Shown in pieces: positions 1 through 6,839 of a DNA stretch of 37,508 bases (within the stretch, counting starts at the first letter, position 1; the number at the start of each line of letters is the position of its first letter). Under the pieces are notes generated by a model. It saw only the letters and a program-made list of their open reading frames with translations. It did no database searches and was not told where the DNA came from. This stretch comes from Aquifex aeolicus (GTDB lineage Bacteria; Aquificota; Aquificia; Aquificales; Aquificaceae), in contig DQTK01000054.1 of assembly GCA_015662815.1 (NCBI GenBank), forward strand, positions 1 to 37,508, given 5' to 3'. A program made the translations under genes and the position numbers.

Positions 1-2
1 TA

Positions 3-158
3 AAAAGAGTTTACAGATGCCTAAGGGAATTTCTCAAAGAATTAAACAAAAGGTTAGTTTACGGAGTTTTGATAATGGCTGTAGTAGATGAAATGAGGAA
101 GGTAGCGGATATATGGTTTTATCCAGCCAATAAACACGAAGGTAGAGGGCTCGTTTGA
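3..158 (+). CDS. C-terminal end of an unrecognised gene cut by the window edge
   Basis: An open frame enters from the left edge and runs about 51 codons to a TGA at 156-158. The text is basic and protein-like (KELNKRLVYGVL, then FYPANKHEGRGLV at the end). I do not recognise the family. It overlaps in another frame the start of the DUF420-like fragment that follows, so one or both may be debris. An internal ATG at 75 is not supported by a ribosome binding site. Confidence 0.3.
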   Translation, partial: KRVYRCLREFLKELNKRLVYGVLIMAVVDEMRKVADIWFYPANKHEGRGLV

Positions 159-285
159 GAGGTACAGGAAAATAGCACCTATTACCGCTATGGTTTGGAT
201 TTACGTCACTGTAACAGGATGGATGATATACTTTTTCTTACATGTCACTGTAACGGGATGGATGATATACTTTTTCTTACATTAA
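151..285 (+). pseudogene. C-terminal fragment of a DUF420-like membrane protein
   Basis: The frame ending at TAA 283-285 reads FERYRKIAPITAMVWIYV followed by a repeated VTVTGWMIYFFLH. This resembles the last transmembrane helix of DUF420 proteins, which typically reads like HRRIAR-x-TFPIWLYVSVTG (family recollection, not a search). The frame is closed by a TAG at 103-105, so only about 45-60 codons of a protein normally near 150 residues remain. The helix end is duplicated by a 39-bp tandem repeat that keeps frame. Most likely a decayed remnant. A short membrane peptide is possible but has no credible start signal. Confidence 0.5.
205..282. repeat. 39-bp tandem duplication (two copies, one mismatch)
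   Basis: Copies lie at 205-243 and 244-282 and differ only at their 13th base (a/g). The length is 13 codons, so the fragment frame is kept and the hydrophobic segment VTVTGWMIYFFLH is doubled. It ends 21 bp before the ompH-like start codon, so it also moves whatever promoter lies upstream of that gene. Confidence 0.95.
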
Positions 286-303
286 GAATTTAGGGAGGAT
301 ATC

Positions 304-780
304 ATGAAAAAAATTCTTTTTCCATTCTTAGTACTCAGTTCATTTTTAGTTGCTGCTGATTTTGCTTGCGTAGACACAAACAGAATAGTAAGGGAGTCAA
401 AGTTTATAACAAAAGCCCAGCAAGAATTAAAGAGGGAACTCGAAAAATATCAACAGATGATAGTTCAAAAGCAGAGAGAGATGGAGGATCTTAAAAAAGC
501 TTTGGAAAGCAAAGTTCTTTCGGAGAATGCAAGAAAGAAGAAAATGGAGGAGCTTGAAAAACTGGAAGAAGATCTCAGGAAACTCCAAGTTGAAGCTCAA
601 ACGAAACTCTCGAGAAAAAAAGCTGAGCTGGAAAAACTGGTTTTCGATAGGATAATAAATATAGTAAAAGAAAAAGCTAAAGCTGAAAAATTGAAAGCTG
701 TATTTGACTGCAACACAATGTTGTATACGGATAAATTGATAGACATTACAGAGGAAGTTCTCAGAGAGCTTGATAAATGA
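304..780 (+). CDS. Skp/OmpH-family periplasmic chaperone
   Basis: 158 residues. Residues 1-18 are a signal peptide (MKK, hydrophobic core, cleavage probably after VAA). The mature part begins with FACVDTNRIV, the usual OmpH/Skp start, followed by a long charged coiled coil (about residues 35-115, many K/E heptads) and a short C-terminal helix. Skp proteins are trimeric periplasmic holdases for outer-membrane proteins. Here that role is inferred from family and from signal plus coiled coil. The start is fixed by GGGAGG at 292-297, one of the few clear ribosome binding sites in the window. The stop overlaps the next gene as ATGA, suggesting co-translation. No bamA or lpxD neighbour is visible, unlike many skp loci. 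Confidence 0.85.
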   Translation: MKKILFPFLVLSSFLVAADFACVDTNRIVRESKFITKAQQELKRELEKYQQMIVQKQREMEDLKKALESKVLSENARKKKMEELEKLEEDLRKLQVEAQTKLSRKKAELEKLVFDRIINIVKEKAKAEKLKAVFDCNTMLYTDKLIDITEEVLRELDK

Positions 781-1181
781 AGAGGGAATTTTCCGCGGGG
801 GGTGTGCTATTTAAAGAGGATGAAGTGCTTTTAATACAAAATCTTTCTGGTGTTTGGAGTTTTCCAAAGGGAAATATTGAAACAGGGGAAGCTCCTGAAG
901 AAACCGCCATAAGGGAAGTCTGGGAAGAGACCAATGTAAAGGGAAAAATTTTGACCTACATAGGGGAAATCCATTACTGGTACAGGTTAAAGGGAGAGAA
1001 GATTTTTAAAACTGTGAAATATTTCTTGATGGAGTATATATCTGGTGAGCCTCAAGCTTCCTGGGAAGTAAAAGATGCACGATTTTTTCCTATCGAAGAA
1101 ACAAAAAAACTGCTAAAGTACAAAGGAGACAAGAGAATTTTTAAAAAAGCTTTGGAATTGCAAAAAAAGTTTAAGCTTTAG
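777..1181 (+). CDS. Nudix hydrolase, Ap4A-hydrolase-like
   Basis: 134 residues with a complete Nudix box at 32-54: G32, E38, R46-E47, E50-E51, and N53 in place of the last Gly. This box binds Mg2+ and the diphosphate of nucleoside diphosphate-X substrates. The small size, SAGGVLF start and PKGNIETGE context fit the bis(5'-nucleosyl)-tetraphosphatase (asymmetric) group. A. aeolicus has a structurally studied homologue of this length, so Ap4A hydrolysis is the best guess. Substrate cannot be proved from sequence. It starts inside the chaperone stop codon (ATGA). Its 3' end overlaps the opposing flavoprotein gene by 11 bp. Confidence 0.88.
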   Translation: MKREFSAGGVLFKEDEVLLIQNLSGVWSFPKGNIETGEAPEETAIREVWEETNVKGKILTYIGEIHYWYRLKGEKIFKTVKYFLMEYISGEPQASWEVKDARFFPIEETKKLLKYKGDKRIFKKALELQKKFKL

Positions 1182-2313
1182 CTTTTTCCTCCTCCTCTAT
1201 TCTTTCCAGAGTGGGGTCTTTTCTCCTTCCTGTTAACATTTCTATAAGTTCTTTAACGGAAATTATTCCTTGGTACTTTAGCCAGTGTCCATTAGCTCCG
1301 CTTATGAAGATTCCTTCTTCATAATCCCCCAACCAGGCAAGTCCTAACCTGTCAGCTATACAAAAACCCACTTTTTTGGCTTCTTCTCCTTTGTTACAAG
1401 GAACAACACAGTGGGATACACACCCTTTCCACCCGTTGTAGCCGTTTAATAGTTTTTCTATGAAAGGTGTTCTTATTACTCTAAGAGGATATCCAACAGG
1501 TGATTTGAAAAGCATAATATCTTCTTTGTTTAGATTTATTACTAGTTCTTTGTATATCTGAGGTGCATCACACTCATGGGTTGCTATGAAGCGTGTAGCC
1601 ATTTGAACACCTGCTGCTCCCCAACTTATAAACTTTTCTATATCCTCATAACTCCATACTCCTCCTGCTACTATAACCGGTATATCTCCCCACTTCTTAG
1701 CTTCTTCAAGGACTGAAGGTAATAGGTTTTCAAGTTGATTTTCGGGTTTAAAGCAGTCTTCATATTTGAACCCTTGGTGTCCTCCTGATTTTGGTCCTTC
1801 AAGTATTACTGCATCTGGCAATCTGTTATATCTCTTCTTCCAAGTTTTACATATCAAATTCAAAGCCCTTGCCGAGGATACTATAGGAACCAAAGCTACA
1901 TCGTAACCCTTGACATACTCCGGAAGTTTTAAAGGAAGTCCTGCACCCGAAATTATCAAATCAGCTCCTGCTTCCGCGGCATCACGGGCAACTCTGCCAT
2001 AATCGGTAATTGCAGCAAGGATATTTACCCCTATAGCGCCCTTTCCTCCGGAGATTTCTTTTGCATCCCTAATTATCTTTTTCAAGGCTTCGGGATGATG
2101 GGTATTTATAGATCCTATTGGTCTTCCGAATCTATCCCTTTCCACGAGATGGGGATGTCTGTAGCCTGTACCTACCGCGGAAACAACGCCTATGGCACCT
2201 TCCCGAGCTACATGTCCGGCAAGGTTTTCCCAAGAAATACCTACGCCCATTCCTCCTTGGATTATAGGTATCTCTACTTCTACCCTTCCTATCTTTAGCT
2301 TCGGTAGATTCAT
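1171..2313 (-). CDS. Nitronate monooxygenase / 2-nitropropane dioxygenase-like flavoprotein
   Basis: 380 residues, a full-length FMN-binding TIM barrel of the NMO/NPD family. Diagnostic pieces are IPIIQGGMGVGISWENLAG near residue 16, the EGPKSGGHQG loop with H179 as the likely catalytic histidine, VIVAGGVW as the FMN phosphate loop, and GVQMATRF after it. The family oxidises alkyl nitronates or includes enoyl-reductase-like (FabK) members. A C-terminal segment with conserved Cys (GCVSHCVVPCNKGE) is typical of a longer NPD subgroup. The start is supported by a GGAG-containing Shine-Dalgarno upstream of ATG 2313. Transcribed alone and divergent from folK. Confidence 0.85.
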   Translation of the reverse strand: MNLPKLKIGRVEVEIPIIQGGMGVGISWENLAGHVAREGAIGVVSAVGTGYRHPHLVERDRFGRPIGSINTHHPEALKKIIRDAKEISGGKGAIGVNILAAITDYGRVARDAAEAGADLIISGAGLPLKLPEYVKGYDVALVPIVSSARALNLICKTWKKRYNRLPDAVILEGPKSGGHQGFKYEDCFKPENQLENLLPSVLEEAKKWGDIPVIVAGGVWSYEDIEKFISWGAAGVQMATRFIATHECDAPQIYKELVINLNKEDIMLFKSPVGYPLRVIRTPFIEKLLNGYNGWKGCVSHCVVPCNKGEEAKKVGFCIADRLGLAWLGDYEEGIFISGANGHWLKYQGIISVKELIEMLTGRRKDPTLERIEEEEKAKA

Positions 2314-2340
2314 ACTAACCTCTCCTAAGGTTTAACTAAA

Positions 2341-2352
2341 TATAATATAGCC
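2341..2352 (+). promoter_or_regulatory. -10 element for folK, leaderless spacing
   Basis: A perfect TATAAT at 2341-2346 is followed by 6 nt and then the GTG start at 2353. There is no Shine-Dalgarno. If transcription starts the usual 6-8 nt after the hexamer, the mRNA begins at the start codon. Confidence 0.6.
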
Positions 2353-2832
2353 GTGGAGGTTTTCCTGGGCATAGGAAGTAATTTAGGAGACAGACTCTCC
2401 TATATCCTGAAAACACTGGATGAAATAAAAAAGCTGGGCAAAGTCTTGAAGATTTCTACAGTCTACGAAAGCAAAGCGTGGGGAGTTGAAAATCAGAATA
2501 ACTTTTTAAATCTTGTAGTCCTCTTTGAAACTAAATTACTCCCACAGGATTTACTTTTGCATCTGAGAGCCGTAGAGAAGAAAGTTGGAAGGAAAGAAAG
2601 GTTCAAATGGGGTCCCAGAGAAATAGATATAGATATTCTGCTATACGGCAATAAGATAATAAGAACTAAACTCCTCAGAGTTCCCCATCCCTTTTTACAC
2701 GAGAGGGATTTCTTTCTTTACCCTCTGCTTGAGATAAATCCCGGTTTAGTTCATCCTTTGTATTTAAAACCCTTGAAGGAATTTAATCCTCAGAATACTT
2801 TAAAGCCCTTTTGCTGTATTTTAAAAGTATGA
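2353..2832 (+). CDS. folK: HPPK (6-hydroxymethyl-7,8-dihydropterin pyrophosphokinase)
   Basis: 159 residues, normal length for the family. It transfers pyrophosphate from ATP to the pterin in folate synthesis. Signatures are FLGIGSNLGDR at the N-terminus, the KWGPREIDIDILLYGN region carrying the two Mg2+-binding aspartates, and VPHPFLHERDFFLYPLLEI. The start is GTG at 2353, directly downstream of a TATAAT with no ribosome binding site. Its TGA overlaps the ATG of the sigma-54 activator (ATGA at 2829-2832), so the two are probably co-transcribed and translationally coupled. folE lies elsewhere in this window (9690) and is not linked. Confidence 0.95.
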   Translation: MEVFLGIGSNLGDRLSYILKTLDEIKKLGKVLKISTVYESKAWGVENQNNFLNLVVLFETKLLPQDLLLHLRAVEKKVGRKERFKWGPREIDIDILLYGNKIIRTKLLRVPHPFLHERDFFLYPLLEINPGLVHPLYLKPLKEFNPQNTLKPFCCILKV

Positions 2833-4160
2833 GTAATCGTATCCTTATAGTTGATGATGAAGAAAATATAGTAAATTCTCTATCGGGAATCCTTGAGGAT
2901 GAAGGCTTTAAACCCGAAGGTGCAAAGACCCTCAAAGAGGCGGAAGAAAAGATTAAACAAATTTTCTTTCCCGTAGTAATTCTTGACGTTTGGATGCCTG
3001 ACGGAGATGGTATCAATTTTATAGATTTTATAAAGGAACATTCACCGGATAGTGTAGTTATAGTGATTACCGGGCACGGAAATATAGAAACCGCTGTCAA
3101 GGCAATAAAAAAAGGGGCCTATGAATTTTTAGAAAAACCTTTCTCCATGGAAAGATTGTTACTTACTGTAAAACATGCCTTTGAAGCATATAACACGAGC
3201 CGCAGTATAGAAGAAGGTATCGAGTTCATAGGAAAACATCCTAAAATTCTTGAAATCAAACAATTAATTCCCAAAATAGCGAGGAGTAAAGCCTCTGTGC
3301 TCATAACGGGAGAAAGCGGAACAGGTAAAGAAATAGTTGCAAGGCTCATACATAAATATTCCGAAAGGAAAGGAAATTTCGTAGACTTAAACTGTGCTGC
3401 TATTCCGACAGAACTGGCAGAAAGTGAATTGTTCGGTTACGAAAGAGGAGCCTTTACCGGAGCTCTTACCCGTAAAAAGGGAAAACTGGAACTTGCAGAT
3501 GAAGGAACGTTATTCCTTGACGAAGTCGGAGAGCTTGACCTAAAGGTTCAACCTAAACTCCTGAGGATATTGGAAACAGGAACTTTTACACGACTCGGCG
3601 GAACCCAAAGAATAGAAGTAGATATCCGAGTTATATCGGCAACAAAGAAAAATCTACAGGAAGAAATAGATAAAGGTAACTTCCGAGAAGATTTATATTA
3701 CAGGCTCTCGGTGATATCCATACACCTCCCACCTCTTAGGGAAAGAGGGGAAGATATAATCCTTCTTGCAGAGTACTTCCTTAACAGATTCGCAAAAGAG
3801 TATAAAAAGAATTGTTTTGAACTGAGTGAAACTGCAAAAGAATACTTATTATCAAGACCGTGGAAAGGGAATGTACGAGAACTGAAAAATTTAATAGAAC
3901 GGGCTGTAATACTTTGCGATAAAGAAGTAATAACTCCGGAGGATTTGGGAATCAAAGGGGAAAATTATGTAGATTTGAGTTATCTGTTGAACATAAAAGA
4001 CCTAAAAGAGGCAAAAAGGGAGTTTGAAAGGATATTTATAGAGAATAAGTTAAAAGAAAATAACTATGATTTAAAAAAGACAGCCCAAGCAATAGGAATA
4101 GATTTGTCAAATCTCTACAGGAAGATAAAATCTCTCAAAATAGATTTAACAGTTCATTAG
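2829..4160 (+). CDS. NtrC-family sigma-54-dependent response regulator
   Basis: 443 residues from ATG 2829. A TTG start 18 bp upstream is possible but would lie inside folK. Receiver domain 1-120 has D9/D10, phospho-acceptor D53, T81 and K103. The AAA+ domain has Walker A GESGTGKE, the sigma-54-contacting loop GAFTGA, and Walker B GTLFLDEVGEL. The C-terminal Fis-type helix-turn-helix is KKTAQAIGIDLSNLYRKIK. It remodels sigma-54 holoenzyme after phosphorylation. Domain order and setting match the A. aeolicus activator known as NtrC4, so orthology is likely. No histidine kinase is adjacent, so its signal is unknown. Coupled to folK by ATGA. Its 3' end overlaps rsmE by 15 bp. Confidence 0.93.
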   Translation: MSNRILIVDDEENIVNSLSGILEDEGFKPEGAKTLKEAEEKIKQIFFPVVILDVWMPDGDGINFIDFIKEHSPDSVVIVITGHGNIETAVKAIKKGAYEFLEKPFSMERLLLTVKHAFEAYNTSRSIEEGIEFIGKHPKILEIKQLIPKIARSKASVLITGESGTGKEIVARLIHKYSERKGNFVDLNCAAIPTELAESELFGYERGAFTGALTRKKGKLELADEGTLFLDEVGELDLKVQPKLLRILETGTFTRLGGTQRIEVDIRVISATKKNLQEEIDKGNFREDLYYRLSVISIHLPPLRERGEDIILLAEYFLNRFAKEYKKNCFELSETAKEYLLSRPWKGNVRELKNLIERAVILCDKEVITPEDLGIKGENYVDLSYLLNIKDLKEAKREFERIFIENKLKENNYDLKKTAQAIGIDLSNLYRKIKSLKIDLTVH

Positions 4161-4835
4161 TATAGAGACTATGGAAACTGCTGCGGTCTCGCTCTTCAAA
4201 GTATAGGGTTCAAGAATAACCGACTTGAAACCCTTTTCTCTTAATATTCTTCCCTCCCTTTCGGAAAAGCCACCTTCCGGTCCTACGACTACGCCAAAAT
4301 TTTCCGCCGTAAGATTTACGTTTTTCACCTTAATGCCCTTGTAGAAATTATCGAGGACTATGTTCTCCTCGTGGATAGGTTCTAACTCTTCCAATTCCAT
4401 AGGTTCGGATACATGAAGGTGTATAGGTCTTTTTGCTTGTTTCATAGCCTCAACAGCTATCTTCTTCCACTTTTCAAACTTTCTTTTTATAGCATCTTTT
4501 TTTCTAAAACTCCTCTCGGATATAATCGGCACTAATCTTTTTACACCCAGCTCCGTAATTTGTCTCACTATTGTGTCCATAGTTTTTAGTTCCACAGTAA
4601 TACATTGATAGAGTGTAATATCCTTGTGCGGTTCTTTAGTTTCTAACTGACCCACAATTTTACAAAAAATTCTGGACTTTTCTTCTTTTTCTACCTTGCA
4701 AAGGTAAATTCTCTCTTCGTATATTACTCCGAACTCCTCTTCCTTTCCTATTCTTCTTACTCTGAAATGTTTTACCTCTCCCTCTTCCAGAATTAGAATA
4801 TTCCCTTTCTTTTCTTCGCTGTAAAAGACGTGCAT
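4146..4835 (-). CDS. rsmE: 16S rRNA m3U1498 methyltransferase RsmE
   Basis: 229 residues, typical length for the SPOUT methyltransferase RsmE. An N-terminal PUA-like region precedes the trefoil-knot domain. The knot signature is VVGPEGGFSEREGRILREKG near residue 178, then LEPYTLKSETAAVSIVSIL, which builds the S-adenosylmethionine pocket. It methylates U1498 (E. coli numbering) of the small-subunit rRNA. ATG 4835 has no Shine-Dalgarno and sits 6 nt after a TAAGAT on the minus strand. Divergent from proC with 15 bp between starts. Overlaps the 3' end of the sigma-54 activator. Confidence 0.92.
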   Translation of the reverse strand: MHVFYSEEKKGNILILEEGEVKHFRVRRIGKEEEFGVIYEERIYLCKVEKEEKSRIFCKIVGQLETKEPHKDITLYQCITVELKTMDTIVRQITELGVKRLVPIISERSFRKKDAIKRKFEKWKKIAVEAMKQAKRPIHLHVSEPMELEELEPIHEENIVLDNFYKGIKVKNVNLTAENFGVVVGPEGGFSEREGRILREKGFKSVILEPYTLKSETAAVSIVSILMNC

Positions 4836-4850
4836 GCTAATATCTTAACT
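4836..4850. promoter_or_regulatory. 15-bp divergent promoter core between rsmE and proC
   Basis: The gap holds TAATAT (4838-4843, plus strand, 7 nt before proC ATG 4851) and TAAGAT (4847-4842, minus strand, 6 nt before rsmE ATG 4835). The two -10-like hexamers overlap, and neither gene has a Shine-Dalgarno. Any -35 elements would lie inside the opposite coding region and are weak. Confidence 0.5.
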
Positions 4851-5633
4851 ATGGGGATAGGGATTGTAGGCTTTGGAAATATGGGGCAAGCCTTTGCTCT
4901 TTGCCTTTCAAGGAAAGTAGGAAAAGAAAATATTACCGTTACGGATATAGTTCCCGAAAAGAGAAACCTCGCGGTTGAATTGGGAATAGCCTTTGCCGGT
5001 GATATAAAGTTTTTAGCGGATACTTCCGAATTGATAATAATAGCGGTAAAACCTAAGGATGCAAAAAGTGTTCTCGAGAAGTTGAAAGATTACAAAGGTA
5101 CTCTGATAAGCATAATGGCGGGAGTAAAAATAGAGGATATAGAGGGTATTGTAGGAAAGGATAAAAAAATAGTAAGGGTTATGCCTAATATCGCGGTAGC
5201 CGTTGGAAGCGGTGTTATGGCAATAACCGATAATGGCAAGCTTACAGAGGAAGAAAGAAAAAAGGTTGAAGAAATTTTCTTAAGTTGTGGTTCACTTTAC
5301 AGAATTGATGAAACTCTCTTTGACCCATTTACCGCACTGGCCGGAAGCGGACCCGCTTATATACTCGCATTTTTAGACGGCTTGGCTCTTGCAGGAGTTC
5401 ATCAGGGTTTTCAATACAGTCAAGCTTTGAAGATAGCTGTTGATACTGTAATCGGTAGTGCAAAGTTATTGAAAGAGTTCTCTCAGAATCCCAATGAAAT
5501 CATTACAAAGGTAACTTCGCCCGCAGGAACAACTATAGAAGGGTTAAAATTTCTTGAAGCTAAAGGTTTCAAAGGTATAGTTATGGAATGTATAGAGAAA
5601 ACTGCGGAAAAGGCAAAGAAGCTCAAAAAGTAA
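4851..5633 (+). CDS. proC: Pyrroline-5-carboxylate reductase
   Basis: 260 residues from ATG 4851. A GTG 21 bp upstream would add a poor N-terminus and run into rsmE. It reduces pyrroline-5-carboxylate to proline with NAD(P)H. The Rossmann fingerprint is VGFGNMG at 6-12. The substrate-site region TALAGSGPAY is at 161-170, followed by the helical dimerisation domain with VTSPAGTTIEGL at 221-232, all family-typical. No ribosome binding site is present, and TAATAT lies 7 nt before the ATG. yfiH follows 14 bp later on the same strand. Confidence 0.95.
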   Translation: MGIGIVGFGNMGQAFALCLSRKVGKENITVTDIVPEKRNLAVELGIAFAGDIKFLADTSELIIIAVKPKDAKSVLEKLKDYKGTLISIMAGVKIEDIEGIVGKDKKIVRVMPNIAVAVGSGVMAITDNGKLTEEERKKVEEIFLSCGSLYRIDETLFDPFTALAGSGPAYILAFLDGLALAGVHQGFQYSQALKIAVDTVIGSAKLLKEFSQNPNEIITKVTSPAGTTIEGLKFLEAKGFKGIVMECIEKTAEKAKKLKK

Positions 5634-5647
5634 TTCTTGAATTAAAA

Positions 5648-6214
5648 ATGGATAATAAATTTATTAGATTATCCCGCTATATGGGTAACGAAAGGGTATA
5701 TACTCCAATTCAGAGACATACCGACGTTGTAATAAAGATTACCGAAAGGGATTTTCCCCCCAGAATAGGAGATGCTGTGATTACAAATCTTAAAAATTTT
5801 GAAATAGGAGTCAGGACTGCGGATTGTGTACCTATAGTGATTCTAGGAGAAGATTGGGTGGGAGTAATCCACGCAGGATGGAAAGGGTTAATGAAGAAAA
5901 TAATCCGCAAAACTGTAGAAGAATTGAAAAAGTACGAGAAAGGGAAACTAAAAGCCTTTATCTTCCCTGCTGCCAAGTCCTGCTGCTATGAAGTGGGAAA
6001 TGAATTTAAAGAAATATTTTCAAGGAACTTAGTAAACAGGGATAATAAACTCTATTTCGATACTCAGGAGGAAGCAAAGTATCAACTTCTGAAAGAAGGA
6101 ATTGAGGACTTATTCATATGGGAAAAATGCACTGTATGTTCTGATGAACTTCCCTCTTATAGGAGGGATAAAACGAAAAGCAGGATACTAACGAGCGTAA
6201 AGATAGAAGGTTAG
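5648..6214 (+). CDS. yfiH: YfiH/PgeF (LACC1-type) family protein
   Basis: 188 residues from ATG 5648. An ATG at 5588 lies inside proC and adds a non-family N-terminus. The conserved metal/active-site residues are visible: H24 in QRHTD, C60 in RTADCVP, and H75 in VIHAGWKG. The C-terminal YRRDKTKSR is also typical. Members of this family act as purine nucleoside phosphorylase/adenosine deaminase-type enzymes (LACC1) and have been linked to removal of misincorporated L-serine in peptidoglycan precursors (PgeF). Which activity applies is not visible. It is shorter than common members (about 240), mainly at the N-terminus. Probably co-transcribed with proC. Confidence 0.85.
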   Translation: MDNKFIRLSRYMGNERVYTPIQRHTDVVIKITERDFPPRIGDAVITNLKNFEIGVRTADCVPIVILGEDWVGVIHAGWKGLMKKIIRKTVEELKKYEKGKLKAFIFPAAKSCCYEVGNEFKEIFSRNLVNRDNKLYFDTQEEAKYQLLKEGIEDLFIWEKCTVCSDELPSYRRDKTKSRILTSVKIEG

Positions 6215-6364
6215 GGATTAACCAAAGTTTTGTATGAGCTGAGTAAGTGAGTATTAAGTTTTGTAGGAGGAAGGAACCTAGCCTATCATCCGAGAAAGGA
6301 GAAAATCGCAAGCATCGTTCTATCAAAGAAGTTAAAGAAGTTATAAAAAAAATTAAAAAAATGG

Positions 6365-6383
6365 TCCCTTCCTTGGCAAGGGA
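6365..6383. other. Short hairpin beside an A-rich tract
   Basis: TCCCTT (6365-6370) and AAGGGA (6378-6383) form a 6-bp stem around a 7-nt loop. Read on the minus strand it is followed by a T-rich run (6341-6360), the shape of an intrinsic terminator. The nearest minus-strand gene ends at 6840, about 460 bp earlier in that direction. On the plus strand it lies just before the 62-aa gene and could carry its ribosome binding region. Weak either way. Confidence 0.3.
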
Positions 6384-6392
6384 ATTAAGCAG

Positions 6393-6581
6393 ATGATTAA
6401 AGGGATTTTTGAAAATGGAAAGGAAAAAAACCTGATTGAAAGTATAAGGGATTTGGGTATAGGTTTAACTGTTGCAGGAGTGGTAGCTTCCGTTTTTCAA
6501 AATAATCCGGTAGGTTATCTCATTTCCCTATTCGGATTGTTTTTGATAAGCTACGGATTAATTTACGAGGAGAAAGAATAA
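6393..6581 (+). CDS. Small two-helix membrane protein, unknown
   Basis: 62 residues. The first 20 are charged (MIKGIFENGKEKNLIESIRD). Two hydrophobic stretches follow at about 21-37 (GIGLTVAGVVASVF) and 41-57 (GYLISLFGLFLISYGLIY), separated by QNNP, and the protein ends EEKE. This predicts a helical hairpin in the inner membrane. I do not recognise a family. The nearest purine-rich stretch, AAGGGA at 6378-6383, is 9 nt before the ATG and overlaps the hairpin arm. The stop overlaps a following ATG (TAATG at 6579-6583) that opens only 18 codons. Isolated in a gene-poor stretch. Confidence 0.5.
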   Translation: MIKGIFENGKEKNLIESIRDLGIGLTVAGVVASVFQNNPVGYLISLFGLFLISYGLIYEEKE

Positions 6582-6839
6582 TGAAAGTAGATTGGGGCTT
6601 CACGCTCCCGCTTATATACCCAAATCATAAAAATTGAGGTGAGTTTATAACAAAATTAGGAATGAGCTTGTTTAATAATTAGAGGAGTTAGGATTTACAA
6701 TGGGAAGTTTAGCCAAAATATACAAGCTTCGCCAAACCAATAGGAACTTCAGTTTTAACGTGAAACCTAACCTCAATAGCTCTTTGTTCCTCTTCAGCTT
6801 CATTTCTATTGCTTTATCCTATTTACTTCCAAAGTGAAA
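6582..6839. other. Gene-poor stretch with short open frames only
   Basis: No convincing gene. A plus-strand frame of 18 codons (6581-6637, begins MKVDWGFTLPLIYP) follows the 62-aa gene without a gap. A minus-strand frame open from 6813 to a stop at 6709 reads EAEEEQRAIEVRFHV and ends GLAKLVYFG, which looks protein-like but is only 34 codons and has no start. A second minus frame overlaps it. I read this as decayed coding DNA. No terminator, tRNA or repeat is evident. Confidence 0.4.

Noticed and set aside
6365..6383. Intrinsic terminator for a plus-strand gene
   Set aside because: The A-rich tract is on the wrong side for the plus strand, and the stem is only 6 bp. On the minus strand no gene ends nearby.
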